From positions 129,221 through 189,494 of the forward strand of contig KQ965809.1 in the NCBI GenBank assembly GCA_001574975.1: DNA of 60,274 nt, in the 5' to 3' direction. The position numbers and the translations under genes were made by a program. Positions 44,985 to 56,749 of this stretch are shown here, one piece after another (the first letter of the stretch is position 1; each line of letters opens with the position of its first letter). This DNA is from Gonapodya prolifera JEL478. Its lineage: Eukaryota; Monoblepharomycota; Monoblepharidomycetes; Monoblepharidales; Gonapodyaceae. The notes beneath the pieces were generated by a model. It saw only the letters and a program-made list of their open reading frames with translations. It was not told where the DNA came from and did no database searches.

Positions 44985-45793
44985 CGTCGGATGGGTATGA
45001 ATTCAAGAGTTTGCTCCTCCATCCGAGAGTGCTGTCTCCGAGAGCAACAGAGCGGTCAAGTAATGGTTTTTGAAGGTGATCCCACGTTGCGTCTTTCCAG
45101 GGTCGAACCTGTTTGTCAATGGCTAATTTTTCTGTCAGGTAACAAACCGAACGGACGTTTTCCCCTTCCCAAAACGACTAATAATATCGGTAGTCTGTCT
45201 CGCTTATAGTGTATAATGCCCCGAGTAACACTGTAAACGGTAATTTTTCCTACCGCCGCGAAGTAGGTGTGCAAACGTCTCCACAGGTCCCTCACCTGTG
45301 GGTGTCACCCAAAGCAGCCCTACAAATCAAAAGATGCAAGAAAAGCGGTGTCTGCCGTATAAAGGGAACGCTATGGATCGCAACGGCAAACCAACGCCAA
45401 CGTCAAGCGTCTCCGTCTCATCGTCTTTGGACCTGCAAAGCACGACACACTTTCCGCACGCCACAGCGTAATCAGAATTTAGCCTGAAAGACAATCGGAT
45501 GTAGTTTTGTTTTCGGGCTGTGAGCGAAGAATAAAACCGAAGCCACAAGCGGTCGAATTGTAAAAAGTGGGAGACACTTGCGACCCGGGTTGGGTTCCAA
45601 CAATGGAAATGCAAAAGAGTGACGACCCCGCGTCGCGACTGCCGAAGGAAGTGACGTGGCTGAGTGGAAGCCGCAAGGTGTTCTTGGCGAGAGAGCTGAC
45701 CTATCACCATGTTCTCACCCTTACATCCTTGATTAGATCGGATTAGATCATAGGTACGCTTTAGGTACGCATGTTTATAATAAGTGAATAATA
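44985..45793. other. Spacer between paralogue A and the PIF/Harbinger element
   Basis: About 800 bases with no supported gene. A 237-residue minus-strand frame (45327-46040) crosses the element's terminal repeat and overlaps the transposase, so it is a shadow. If paralogue A once had the missing helices, this is where they should be. Confidence 0.45.
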
Positions 45794-45827
45794 GAGAGGT
45801 TGCGCAGCACATTTTATTTTCACAATT
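45794..45827 (+). repeat. Left terminal inverted repeat of the PIF/Harbinger-like element
   Basis: 34 bases beginning GAGAGGTTGCGCA and ending in the 16-mer TTTTATTTTCACAATT. The reverse complement of 48484-48515 begins GAGACGTTGCGCA and ends in the same 16-mer; only the 4-6 central bases differ. Confidence 0.85.
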
Positions 45828-45901
45828 GTAATTTGGAAAATGAAATTCAAGCCCGCACCTTGCGCCAGCCCAGCACACACAAATCCGGCGCACACCAAAC
45901 C

Positions 45902-47119
45902 ATGCAAGACAATTCGTCTGACTCGTCCGATTCTGACGCGGGGACACGTGCTGCGATGCAATTGAATAGGAGGCGCCGGCGTATGGCGGTGTCGATCCTC
46001 CTCTCCCAGCTGGAGCGGATGATACCACCGGAGAGGCCATTCTACCCGGACGCGAGGCTTGATTTGAATGCCATGTTGAACGCAGACTGCTTATTTAATT
46101 TTCGGTGAGTTCTGGTGGGAATCGTTGCTTGGGCGGACAGGATTGGTGCTCAAACTAGTCGAGCGCAGTTTCGAAAAGGACGACATTCTCCGTCTCTGGA
46201 CAGCTCTGGAGCTTCCTGCAGTGATTGTTCTGGAAGAACGCCATAAGTTTCTTGGTGTGGAGGCGCTCTGTGTGCTTCTGAAGCGGCTGGCTTTCCCAAA
46301 TCGCCTCTCGGACCTCTCGCCAACATTTGGTCGCTCACCCAGTGAACTGTCGCGGATTGTGTCGTATCTTGTTGGCGATCTGAAGGACCGATATGCAGAG
46401 ATTTTGAAATGGGATGTGGACCGGCTGACGCCGCAGCTGCTGAAGCAGTTTTGTGGGGCGATTCATGACGCTGGTTCACCTCTTCTTTCTGTCTTTGGAT
46501 TCATTGATGGCACGGACCGCAGGATATCGCGGCCAACGCACCATCAAAGGAAGTACTACAGTGGGCGAAAGAGGCAGCATTGCCTCAAGTATCAGGGTGT
46601 GGTGTCGCCGGATGGAATCATCATCCACCTGGCGGGACCATTTCTTGGTCCAGACCATGACCTTTCCATCTTCCGGAAAAGCGGACTAAACGAGCTTCTT
46701 GCCCTTCATGGTATGTGCTCATTTTACTACGTGTTGTAATGGCTTTTGACATGCTTTTGGCAGCATTTGGACCAGCGCACGAACCTTACCAGGTGTACGG
46801 GGACCCTGCTTACCTCCCAGGCAACGGACACTTGGCAGGTCCGTGGAAGCTGGTGCATTTAAGTGATGCACAGCAGGAGTTTAACTCAAGGAACAGTGCT
46901 GTGCGTGTGTCTATTGAATGGGCATGGGAGAAGCCAGCCACACTCTTTGCATTCCTGAATTACTATAGGAATCTGAGGGTAGAGCTTTCTCCCGTAGGGT
47001 TGTACTATAGTATAGGCATACTTTTGACGAATGCTCATACTTGTTTGTATGGGAGTCAGACGGGTGAGCGGTTTGGACTAACCCCCCCGACACTCGAGGA
47101 ATACTTGAAAACGGAATAA
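45902..47119 (+). CDS. PIF/Harbinger-type DDE transposase (DDE_Tnp_4)
   Basis: Cut-and-paste transposase in three exons: 45902-46104, about 46169-46711 and about 46764-47119. ATG 45902 begins MQDNSSDSSDSDAG, followed by a basic patch and helical N-terminal domain (VLEERHKFLGVEALCVLLKR; PTFGRSPSELSRIVSYLVGD, an HTH-like segment). The catalytic residues are all visible: first Asp in VFGFIDGTDRRI, second Asp in VYGDPAYLPG, and Glu in RVSIEWAWEK. HHQRKYYSGRKRQHCLKYQ is the usual block after the first Asp. Stop at 47117-47119, five bases before the assembly gap. No premature stop, so it may be active. The related proteins I know of are common in fungi and plants. Confidence 0.88.
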
Positions 47120-47124
47120 ATTTT

Positions 47125-47680
47125 NNNNNNNNNNNNNNNNNNNNNNNNNNNNNNNNNNNNNNNNNNNNNNNNNNNNNNNNNNNNNNNNNNNNNNNNNNNN
47201 NNNNNNNNNNNNNNNNNNNNNNNNNNNNNNNNNNNNNNNNNNNNNNNNNNNNNNNNNNNNNNNNNNNNNNNNNNNNNNNNNNNNNNNNNNNNNNNNNNNN
47301 NNNNNNNNNNNNNNNNNNNNNNNNNNNNNNNNNNNNNNNNNNNNNNNNNNNNNNNNNNNNNNNNNNNNNNNNNNNNNNNNNNNNNNNNNNNNNNNNNNNN
47401 NNNNNNNNNNNNNNNNNNNNNNNNNNNNNNNNNNNNNNNNNNNNNNNNNNNNNNNNNNNNNNNNNNNNNNNNNNNNNNNNNNNNNNNNNNNNNNNNNNNN
47501 NNNNNNNNNNNNNNNNNNNNNNNNNNNNNNNNNNNNNNNNNNNNNNNNNNNNNNNNNNNNNNNNNNNNNNNNNNNNNNNNNNNNNNNNNNNNNNNNNNNN
47601 NNNNNNNNNNNNNNNNNNNNNNNNNNNNNNNNNNNNNNNNNNNNNNNNNNNNNNNNNNNNNNNNNNNNNNNNNNNNNNNN
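47125..47680. other. Assembly gap (556 N)
   Basis: Undetermined bases inside the PIF/Harbinger element. The gap removes the 3' part of the minus-strand HMG-box gene. Single undetermined bases also occur at 47817, 47946 and 60212. Confidence 0.99.
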
Positions 47681-47724
47681 TCGGTCAATGTACACCTGAC
47701 ATGAAACACAAGTTCACAACCTTT

Positions 47725-48446
47725 CTACAGGAAAATTGTTACCAAAAACAACTCGCTCACCTGCTTCTCTTCATTGGAAAGCGCCTTCCACATGTTTCCA
47801 ATCGTTGCCGGGATCNTAGCAAAGCTCAGATCCGGAAATGCTGCTTTTACCTCCGGGCGCTTCTCCCTGGTAAAGAGCACAAACGGCGCAGGTGCAGACA
47901 TGGGCAGGGCCGAAATCAATGTCGTAGAGGTTTTTGGTGGGCGTCNGCGGCGCTTGGGGAGGCCTTTCGGGACTGGCGACGGTTTGTTGGGTTCGACAGT
48001 TGAAGGGGTGTCTGTGGGTTGGTAGCATCCACAATGGAGCGTAAGAGACACCCAGAACAATCAGCAATCATCGATTGATCCATTTCAATATGGGAAATTG
48101 GGATCACATGGGCTCACCACTCAAATCATTGTCCAAACCGTCCCCAGCCTTGTCCATCCTGATTTCTTGCACGCAGCGAGCCCTGGCACCAGTAAAAGCA
48201 AAACGAATGTAATTGATGGCGTTCTGGCGTGAAACAGATGTCCGATAGGTTCCAGTGAGCCCAATCAGACACCACGTTTGCAGGTGACAGATGACGGTCA
48301 GCATTGAGAAACTGGACCGATGAGAATTGCCAACCTTGGCTCACCTGATGAATATCCGAAAATTGCAAATTTCCGTCGCCGTTTCCGCAAGGAAATCGAT
48401 GATTGTGCGGACTCACAAATCGACCCCCGAGTTTGTGGAAATGCAC
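47725..48446 (-). CDS. HMG-box protein inside the PIF/Harbinger element (3' end lost in gap)
   Basis: The exon 47725-48060 reads PNKPSPVPKGLPKRR, then SAPAPFVLFTREKRPEVKAA, FPDLSFA, IPATIGNMWKALSNEEKQ: a clear HMG-box (Pro/Phe start, FxxxKRPEVKxxxP, xIxxxxGxMWKxLSxEEK). It is preceded by a basic linker. An intron at the lower end (donor GTGAGC at about 47758) leads into the gap. Upstream minus-strand frames (48104-48304, 48126-48446) may hold the first exon(s), for example RTSVSRQNAINYIRFAF, which I cannot join with certainty. HMG-boxes bind and bend DNA, so the product could assist transposition, taking the place of the Myb-like second protein of classical PIF/Harbinger elements. That role is inference. 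Confidence 0.65.
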
Positions 48447-48483
48447 AATTTATTCCCGCTGCCACTTTTCTTGTGTGCGTCAA

Positions 48484-48515
48484 AATTGTGAAAATAAAAC
48501 TTTGCGCAACGTCTC
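48484..48515 (-). repeat. Right terminal inverted repeat of the PIF/Harbinger-like element
   Basis: 32 bases ending GCGCAACGTCTC on plus. It pairs with 45794-45827 as described there. Confidence 0.85.
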
Positions 48516-48595
48516 TAATGTCACAATGTGCAATAATTACGATGCCGAACAAAATGCATTGAACAAGAAACCAAAATGTCCCTCCCAAACATCCC

Positions 48596-50277
48596 TCAAT
48601 CAAGCGTCCACCCATCCGAGCCTGCCTTCTCCCCACGCAACACATCATTCTCGTCCTTCCCCAATCCACTTTTTGTGGACGACGTGCGGCCTAGACGCTC
48701 ATCGTTTGATCGACCATCCTGCAGAAGCCGCTGCAATCCGAACCCAAAGTTCTGTGCACACACCACCGCCGTGCACGCACACGAGAAGCAGAGCAGAACG
48801 TGGAAGATGCAGAGGAAGGTGCCCATGTCCCGAAAGAGGAAGTACACGTCATTGGTGAAGAGCGGGATAGGGAATATCTGGAGTTGGTGGGTTTCACGCC
48901 GCATGTTTCGACTGGCGGACAGAGAAAAACAAAGACGGTATTGCACATACCTTGAAAACATGAGCAGCAAGCACACCCATCATCGCAGTCGCAACAATGA
49001 CGAACCCGACCACGCCGTTTGTGCGTTCTGCTCCAGCAAGAAAGGGCGGTGCAACAGGGCGTACGAGGTAGGATATAGAATAGGATGCGGCCGCGAGGGC
49101 GAAGAAGAAGGAGATTTCGGTTTGGAGGAGGAGGAAGGTGTATGCCCTGTATGATTGCGATCGGAATGCATCAGCTTCTCAGCGACTTTGTGCAGAGCAA
49201 GTTAAGTTTGCACTTTTGACACCCACCCATACCGCCTCTGCATCGCCCTATCCGCCCCGACTTTGCGAAACGCCTTCCATTCCACTTCGCGCCACGTGCC
49301 ACTCAGTAGCGCCAGCTGCCCGGCAAACTGCAGTGCGCACATGACGGAGGTGGCGGTTTGGAGCGGGTTGATCATGGCGGACCAGGATTCGATGTTGTCA
49401 GGGAGGGCGATGGGGAGGTACGAGGCGTACCAGGCGGACGAAGGGGAAGGGGGTGGTGTGGAGGGAGATGGGAAGAGGGAGAGTAATTCCAGTGAGTTCA
49501 TGATTTGGGACATGTCGGTGTCGGTGACCGCCATGGTGATGGTGAAGCCGAATAGGGACACGGAAAAGAAGATGGCGCCGCAGACCTTTTGGTTGATGTG
49601 GGTGAGATTGGTGAGTTGCTAAGCGGTCTGCGTTGGCCCTGCTGTAATGTTGTATTGACGTACCTCGAAAATGTTGTTGTTTGCGATAGCGCTGAAGGAG
49701 AGGTAGGCGGAGTAGATGCATGCGGCGGCAAAACTGGAGGTTATGACTGGGAGAAAAGAGGTTGGATAAAGAAACGAAGCTACAGGTTATAGAAGACACC
49801 CACCCATTTCGTGGGGGGTGAATGCTTTTGGAGGAAGTTGAGTCAAGTGCCATGACCCGTCAGATTTATGTTCGATCGCACACACACGAGAAGGTGGCAC
49901 TCACACCCCACCGACATTGCGACCTGGCACAAAACCAGTGCCTCAATGACGGCCCCCGACACCACGGTCCACCATGCAAACGCCAGCGACCATCGACCTC
50001 GTCTCCGGATGATCTTCAGCACTCTGAGCAGCCAGTCCTGCGGGTGGCGGGGGTCCACTCTCACTGATGGGGTGCTTGAAGACCCAGAGTGCGCTTGTGT
50101 GCCCATGCGCAGGAGATCGGCAGTCGAGGCAAAAGTGCCGTGGCGAATGGAAGTCCCCCCCTGGACGACGGTGGACCGGGATAGGTCCGAGCATTGCTTC
50201 GGTGAGAGCGAGGGGTTCAGTGTGGAGATTGGCGAGTAAGGCGGAGCGGCGGAGGAGGCGGGGCTTGATGGCTCCAT
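48596..50277 (-). CDS. Seven-helix membrane protein, paralogue B
   Basis: Start ATG 50277 (MEPSSPASSAAPPYSPIST), a Ser/Pro-rich N-terminus, then helix 1 (WTVVSGAVIEALVLCQVAM). Exons follow for helix 2 (AAACIYSAYLSFSAIANNN), helix 3 (VCGAIFFSVSLFGFTITMAV), helix 4 (ATSVMCALQFAGQLALLSG) ending in TWREVEWKAFRKVGADRAMQ, helix 5 (EISFFFALAAASYSISYLV), helix 6 (GVVGFVIVATAMMGVLAA), and helix 7 (GTFLCIFHVLLCFSCACTAV) followed by a Ser/Asp-rich tail, stop at 48596. The WREVxWKxFxKxGADRxM loop and the last-helix motif FxIRxVGxFxCxF are shared with paralogue A. Seven helices suggest a receptor-like or transporter-like fold, but no GPCR or rhodopsin signature (no helix-7 Lys in a retinal site) is evident. 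Family not recognised. Confidence 0.65.
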
Positions 50278-50849
50278 CGGATGGTCTTGTATAGAATGGG
50301 GCGCCACGGTTCTCGATCTGGGTTGATGATACCTTAGGGTCTCCCAATCTGTCCAGCAGGGGTGAAAAAAAAATGTGGGGGAGTTTTGTTGGATACTTTT
50401 GGTGAAAATATAAGGCAGCAATGTTGTTTGAAGTAGAAGGAAAGCCGTTTGGGTGTGGCGATAGAGGAGGACTGGTGGCAATCGAACTCGAATGTGCGAT
50501 TTCTTATGATTAATCCGTTTCGAGCGAGCGGGCAAAGGGGGAGTGTAATCTCAAGCGCGAGCAATGTGAGCAAACAGAATCAAGACAGTGAGTTATGTGG
50601 CTCATGAGACGAGACTGTGTTTTTGGACCACAGAACGTACGATGGTTCGTGTCTCGTGAAGCAGTCGACCACAAGCCATTGGAGGAGACCCCTTCAACCA
50701 TTTATTTGCTTTCGGATGCTGAAACGAGGATGGATGAATCAAAGAATTTCCCCACTTCCCCGTATGATGTCACCCATAGTCGCACACTGCAATTATCCAC
50801 CGGCGCCCCAATTCCAAACAAGAGCTGAATTACCTCGCTAAAGCTCATA

Positions 50850-52557
50850 GTCTGTCTTAGATCGCTGTCTTTGATTTTGAATTGCCTTGCCAAAAGCAAT
50901 GACTGTGTTCCAACCATGTCATGCACTTCCCCAGTTGTTTTGCACAATCACAAGTCACACTGCTTCCAGGCTCCACCTAAAACCTGTTAGCTATACAGTG
51001 TCTGTGTTTCTTTGAGTTTAAAGATGAGTTGTATGGGCAGTGGTCGTGGATTTGCAACTGGTGTCTAGTATAGTACTAGTATTTTGCTCAAGTGCCTAGC
51101 TATGTGATCACATCACATTAGTCTTGTATTTGTTCCACATCTGTGATGCAAGGCACTCCCTGACATCATGTACCCTTTCACAAACAGAGCATGGGTTCTA
51201 CTGCATAATCATGCCTCATGCTGCTTTCAGGCTTCACATTTGACCTGCAAGCTATGCCTGGTTACGTTTCTAGTGCCAGTTTTGTTTTTTTTCGCAATTG
51301 TTGTGCTCAAGTTATGGGAAGCAGTGATGGTTAAGTACTTAGTATCAATATAATTTTGGATCAAGTCATGCAACAGAGTAGAGTGCCTGGTCTATTAGAT
51401 CATCATGAGCCCAATTGATTAGTGTTCCACATGACTGCCATCCACTGCACTCCCTGATATAATCTTTTGTGATCTGCATTCTTTGGTGAGGTGACATGAC
51501 AGTCAAAAATCACAGTGGAGTTGTATCATTTTGCTTACAATGCCATCTTATTTCCAGATGTGCCATATGGTTGGGGATTCCTGACATGTCACTGAGCCAT
51601 ACAGCTTTTTGCAACATCATGCTCAAGAAAATGGATTGCCTTCCCATAGTACACATGCCATTGAACATAAATAAGATAGTTCTTGAAGTATGTCAGCAAA
51701 GTATGCAATATTGTCACTATTTTACAAGTCTGTTTCTTTTGTAACCAGGGAACTAGGTTGTCTTGCACCTTATTCTTCTCTCTTTTTGAATTTGTCCTTG
51801 TGCTTCACAGATTCCATGTGCTGTGCTGCTCACCAATCAATCCACTTTTCTTGGAGGGCATCTGCTATTCTAATACTTTTTAATGCAGTGTGATGCATAA
51901 TCAAACAAAGAGTCATTGAGAAAGACCTGTTTTCCTGGTAAATTGCTTTTGGATACTGCAAGGAGATGGGGAAAAGTACTTCCCATGACCAACTTCCCAT
52001 TGTTGTCACACTGACATCCATTAACGTGGAATATATAGAGTAGTATGAGTTTTGGGTATTAGCTGCTGTGCCACTACTGTGGCCGCGGGTTTAGATGTGC
52101 ACACCTGCAGGACGTGCCCTAAGTTTGGCATCACGTTCCCAAAGGTGAGTTACATGCACATTACAATTTGTTATGTATATTTGATCACACATACACGTTC
52201 CTGCAGATTACAGGCTTGTGCAGCTCACCTAGGTTGTGTAGCAATTGTGGTATTAGAGGGATGCTTAAATAGTAATCATGCTTTTGTCCTTTGCTCCCGC
52301 CTTCCAAATATAGCTCACTAGAGAGTGTTATTAACCTGTTCACGATGACAGTTAGGTACCACACATGGTACCTAACATTAAGACCTCCCCAGCACAAACT
52401 ACGCTGTAAATTCAGTGAATAAAAAACGAGCCTAAAAGAATACAATGAGAAGTACTTTTCCATGGATTTCTGTGTTTTTTAGAGCAGTATTGGTCAAAAT
52501 TGCAGTTGAGGTACTGTGAGCAGTACCTGACTTTGGGTCAGTCTGGAACGGCATATC
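50850..52557. repeat. Degenerate repeat copy 1 in CpG-poor block
   Basis: No gene. Sequence resembles 56750-58870 in the same orientation: for example TTGGGGATTCCTGACATGTCA at 51573-51593 and 58440-58460, CAGCTTTTTGCAACATCATGCTCA, and CATCATGTACCCTTTCACAAACAGAGCA versus CATCATGTTCCCTTTCATAAACAGAGCA. Composition is TpG/CpA-rich with very few CpG. Many stops in all frames; the family could be a dead transposon or satellite. Confidence 0.75.
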
Positions 52558-52565
52558 AGCAACAT
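52558..52565 (+). repeat. Target-site duplication of the hAT element, left
   Basis: AGCAACAT, matching the right-hand AGCGACAT (55847-55854) at 7 of 8 positions. Eight-base duplications are the hallmark of hAT insertion. Confidence 0.75.
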
Positions 52566-55500
52566 TAGTGTTGCGCATGGTTCTGTGTGAGCCGTGGAAC
52601 CAATGGTTTGTTATGGTTCAGAACCGGAACCAGTTCAAACCATATGTGGTGAAAACCAATCCAGTTCGTACTGTCCCAAAAAGAACCAAACCAGTGGTTT
52701 TTCAGTTGTATATATAGATTACATTACATACAGTCATTGCTGAAAAGCCTGCGCTGTGATTTGATCCTGATGGTCCCAATAATGGTGGCATCCCCAAAAT
52801 AGCAACCCTGAAATTTCGTCTCCTGGAAACACCCAACCCAATGACCTCCAGCATCAACGACGGAGAACTGGAGGTTCTCCCTGCCAACGACCAATTTGTA
52901 ATGCCTCCCAGCAGTAGTGTTAATTATCATCTGTCAGGAACCTCCAACATGTCTGACCTTTCACAACAAACAACTGTTCTTGCTGGTGGAAAGAAGGACA
53001 GGTCATTGGTACCCAATTACGCATCAAAAACTACCATGGAAGGAGTCCCTAGATGGCAATGCAACTACTGCCAGTAAGTTCACATTCCTGTTTGGGTGAG
53101 TTGTTAGAGACTTTGCTTTTGCAGGAAATCATTTGACTGCAAGGGAGCTACAACGCAGGGAATTTGGAAGCACCTCAAGGCCGCCCACGTTGACCAGCTT
53201 TCCGTGGCAGATGGAGGCACTTGCTGTGATGAGCATCAGACAAGCCTGGATCACCACCTCACACAGGAAGTTCCAGTAAGTGTCTTGACTCTTCATTTGG
53301 ACAATTTGTCTTTTATTCTCTTGTTGCTCTTCTAGACATACACTCCCTCTGCTTGGTGTTCTGCTGTTACTAAATGGATTATTTTGGCTTGCATGCCCTT
53401 TACCATTGTCAATAACCCTCAGCTCCAGACTGTTTTCAAGATTCTCTGCCCTAATGTTAAAGATACTGTTCAGAGGGATATCTCTACAGTGCTATCTGAG
53501 TAGACACGAGCATGGAAAAATTACTTCTCAGTAAGTTATATGCCTTATTCAAATGCATTTGGAAACTAACCAAGCTCCAACAGACGCTCTCATCCAAGAT
53601 TTCTGTCACGCCAGATATATGAAAATCTGATAGTGGACTACCTTTCCTTGGCATAGTTGTCAAGTTTATTTCAGAGCAGTGGAAGATTACAACAGTTACT
53701 ATAGGCTTTGAGAGGTTGATTGGTGAACACACAGGTGAAAATTTGGCAGAGGCTCTTGCAACCATTCTTAAGGATTATAATTTACTGGATAAGGTGAGAG
53801 AGTTTATTTCAAAGCTAAACAACTCACCTAATTGCTTGTTTAGATGCTTGTCATGGTTTCCAATAATGCCAGTAGCAGTGGAACCCTTCTCCAGGCTCTA
53901 ATTGCAAACTACCAGGACCAACTAATCCCGCATTTTAGCAGTGGAACTGCTTGGATTCACTGTTTTGCTCATATTGTTAACCATGGAGTGCAGGCTGCAA
54001 TCAATGTTCTCAAACAGGATCCAGGTAGGGAGCACTCCAACGTATTAAGGGCACAGGATTTTGTGGACGGGAGGGACATCTTGGAGGATGTGCTCAAGTC
54101 CCTTCCACTCTACGACCAGGTGAGTTCCATTGCGTTTTGCATTGATATTAACTTCCTAGTTCTGATGCTAATGTCACCAAGATTAAGAGACTTGTGGCAT
54201 TTCTTGACTGCTCAACAAAAGCACTGGATACATACAACCTTGCCTGCAAGGAAGCCTTAGATGAACTTCAACATGGCAATTTCTCTGAAGCTGATGAGTT
54301 CCAGTACCTCAAGCTCATCAACAACGTCCGCACCCAATGGAACAGTACCTGTACTATGCTGGAGCAACTACTCCAGCAATGTCCAGTAGGTTGTTGACCT
54401 CCAAATTTCTGACAAAAATTTTTATTATTATGTATTAGGGCCTCAAGAAGTTTGATCATGTTGCATATGCAAAATACAACCTCACAGATACAGAATGGAA
54501 TCAGGTAGGTGGTCATTGCTACTCTGAACATTCCTTCAACTCAACTCTCCATTTCTATCAGGTTGAATCAATCATTATAATCCTCAAGCTGTTCAAGGCT
54601 CTCTCAATCCCAATGCTTGTGGAACGTATGCCCACCCTTTCTTTTATTGTACCTTGGTTCAACCTGCTTATTAGGGACCTTGAGATGATCATAACGCAGG
54701 CTGGTCCTACACATTTGGCCCCTCCCCAAACAGCAGCCTAGAAGAGCCTTATGAAAGTGGAAGGCAAAGGCAGTGCAAGCAGCACTTGACAAGATTATGC
54801 TATACTACCGTAAGTTGCTGAAAGTTCCTGCATATGCTATTGCAATGAGTAAGTGAATTTGAGATTTAGTGGACAGTATTTACTGACATCTGGCTTTTTA
54901 GTTCTTGATCCAAGGATGAAGATAAATGTCCTGTGGAATTGCCAATGGGCAGAGATGGAAATTCAGTCCTACATGTAAGGGTATTGTCAAATTTATGCTT
55001 TAGTTTTGACTTATATTTTTCCAAATAGTGATATGGTTAGAAGCATCCACAAGCAAGACTACAAGATAGAAATATTTGTTGAGATTGTCCCCCCTCCAGC
55101 AGAGCCCACCCAGGCATCCATGAACTTCTACAACAATGTGCTATTTGCCATGGAATCTGACTCAGGACATGCGTCTGTTTGGCAGCGTCTTGACAACTCC
55201 AACACCTTGAAAAAGTATTTGGAAGCACCAATTTTGAATCAAGCTACAGATATCTTAGAATGGTGGAGGGTAAGTTCAATGTGTCTTGTTTTCATAATTA
55301 TCTGTTGACTGTTACTGAATCTCTGTTTTACAAGACAATTGGCACTATCCTTTTCCCATCATTAGGTCAGATGGCTCATGACTACCTTGGCCTTGCAGCA
55401 ACAGGTGTTGACTGTGAAAGGCTCTTTTTGGAGGCTGGCAACATGATCACAGACAAGCGGAACAGGCTTGGGCAGGACAGCATCAAGTCAGCAATGTTTC

Positions 55501-55846
55501 TTTTGAGCATGCTAACTGTTTCAGTTCCCAGGAGGGTGGGAGTGTGATTTGGGTTACGTTAGATTTACAGAGGACCTTTGTCATTGAACAGAGGGGGTGG
55601 TGGTGGGCCTTTTGTAAATCTATATTTGTGTTTTTTTGGAACCTTGAATTTAGAGTTTTCTGCGAAAACGCTCTTTCAAAAAAGTGATACATAATATAAT
55701 ACCATATAATACATGAAACATAGTCTGAACCAGCGGTTTTCAGTTCAGTTCCAGAACCGGGGCAGTTCAAACCAATAGAATAGGAACCTGACCCAGTTCA
55801 AACTGCTTGCCCAAGACAGAACCAAACCAAACCATGTGCAACCCTG
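52566..55846 (+). mobile_element. hAT-family DNA transposon, inactive
   Basis: 3,281-bp element with short inverted ends: left TAGTGTTGCGCATGGTT, right (reverse complement) CAGGGTTGCACATGGTT, 13 of 17 identical and like the CAGGGTTGC ends of many hAT elements. Internal subterminal regions on both sides are rich in GAACCGG/GGTTC and CAGTTCAAACCA motifs (52610-52690 and 55730-55830), likely transposase-binding sites. Flanked by the 8-bp duplication. It sits inside the CpG-poor repeat block. Confidence 0.88.
52841..55547 (+). pseudogene. hAT transposase with BED zinc finger, broken by stop codons
   Basis: Multi-exon transposase. The N-terminal exon from ATG 52841 leads to a BED finger (WQCNYC at about 53058, then KHLKAAH after a 50-nt intron). 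Later exons read WCSAVTKWIILACMPFTIVN, VKFISEQWKI, LIGEHTGENLAEALATILKD, FAHIVNHGVQAAINVLK, ACKEALDELQHGNF, INNVRTQWNSTCTMLEQLL, DPRMKINVLW, and the hAT dimerisation domain (LGLAATGVDCERLFLEAGNM, ITDKRNRLGQD), stop at 55545-55547. Two nonsense codons interrupt it: TAG 53501-53503 after STVLSE, and TGA 53620-53622 at the position of the usual Trp in KISVTPDI(W). Both lie outside plausible introns, so the copy is inactive. Confidence 0.82.
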
Positions 55847-55854
55847 AGCGACAT
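55847..55854 (+). repeat. Target-site duplication of the hAT element, right
   Basis: AGCGACAT; see the left copy at 52558-52565. Confidence 0.75.
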
Positions 55855-56749
55855 TTGAGATACAGCAGTTTATTTCCGACTTTGCCAGTACTATCTGCAC
55901 TGTTTAAAAAAATTGGGGGACTGCTGGGATGTGTTGCTGGGGTTGAATGGGGTCAAAGAATCTGTGCTTGCATGGTCTTGATGGCCAGTCTTGCAACACA
56001 ACAGGGTTACTTCTGCACGTTAAGGCCGCCCAAAAACTTAGTTTCCATTGATTTGTGTGCTTTTGAGGGCTCTTGGCACTGCCCCCAAGAAAAAACAAAA
56101 GATCTTTGAAGTTTCACCCCAAGTTCAGACCACCAACCCCACTTCTCCAATGGATGCCGTGCCCCTCTCTTTGCCATACGCTGCTTTCCAACAAATATTG
56201 ATACGCAATGGAGCTGGGACAGCGGAATGAAGGACAATGGATTGGGGAGTGTGAAGGCTCATTGTCCACCAAACTGATTTCAGCCTTCGGACACACCCAG
56301 AAGACCTTTGCAGCTTGGCAAAGACTTTGAACAGTTAGTTTGTCTGTTCCAAGAAGTGATTCACTGAATCCTATCAGCGGAATACTGGGTGTCATTGTCA
56401 AGACATTTTCAGCCATCAAAACCCCAACCTGTCCATTGCGGCCTGTGAAGGCATGATGGGAGCATTGGTTTGTACCATTGGGCCTTTCATAGAGCTATGG
56501 GGGAGGCTTGTGGAGAGCAAGTCACACTCTGTCCATTGGGCCTCCCCTCCACACACCACACACCATTTCCACTGGCCTACCTGGATCAAATCCCCATAGA
56601 TTAGCTGCTTGGGTGCTGGATGTATTTTATTTGAGAGGAATTTGTTCACAATTTATGGCTCCAGAATTTTTCTAAGTTTAAGGGCAGTGGGTACCAGAGG
56701 CAGTACCTCCATGAATGGGGTAATCTCCAACCTGGATCTTTGATATATG

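Larger units (their letters stand above)
45794..48515 (+). mobile_element. PIF/Harbinger-like DNA transposon with HMG-box second ORF
   Basis: A 2.72-kb element bounded by imperfect terminal inverted repeats (45794-45827 and 48484-48515). Plus strand: complete DDE transposase; minus strand: HMG-box ORF; between them a 556-nt gap. The outer flanks are AATAATA on the left and TAATGTC on the right, compatible with a TAA target duplication typical of PIF/Harbinger, but the left side has two extra bases, so the duplication is not certain. The element sits between two paralogous membrane-protein genes. Confidence 0.75.

Noticed and set aside
45327-46040. 237-residue minus-strand frame
   Set aside because: Crosses the transposon TIR and overlaps the transposase exon; no domain.
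47056-47709. Open frames of about 200 residues across the gap
   Set aside because: They are made of undetermined bases.
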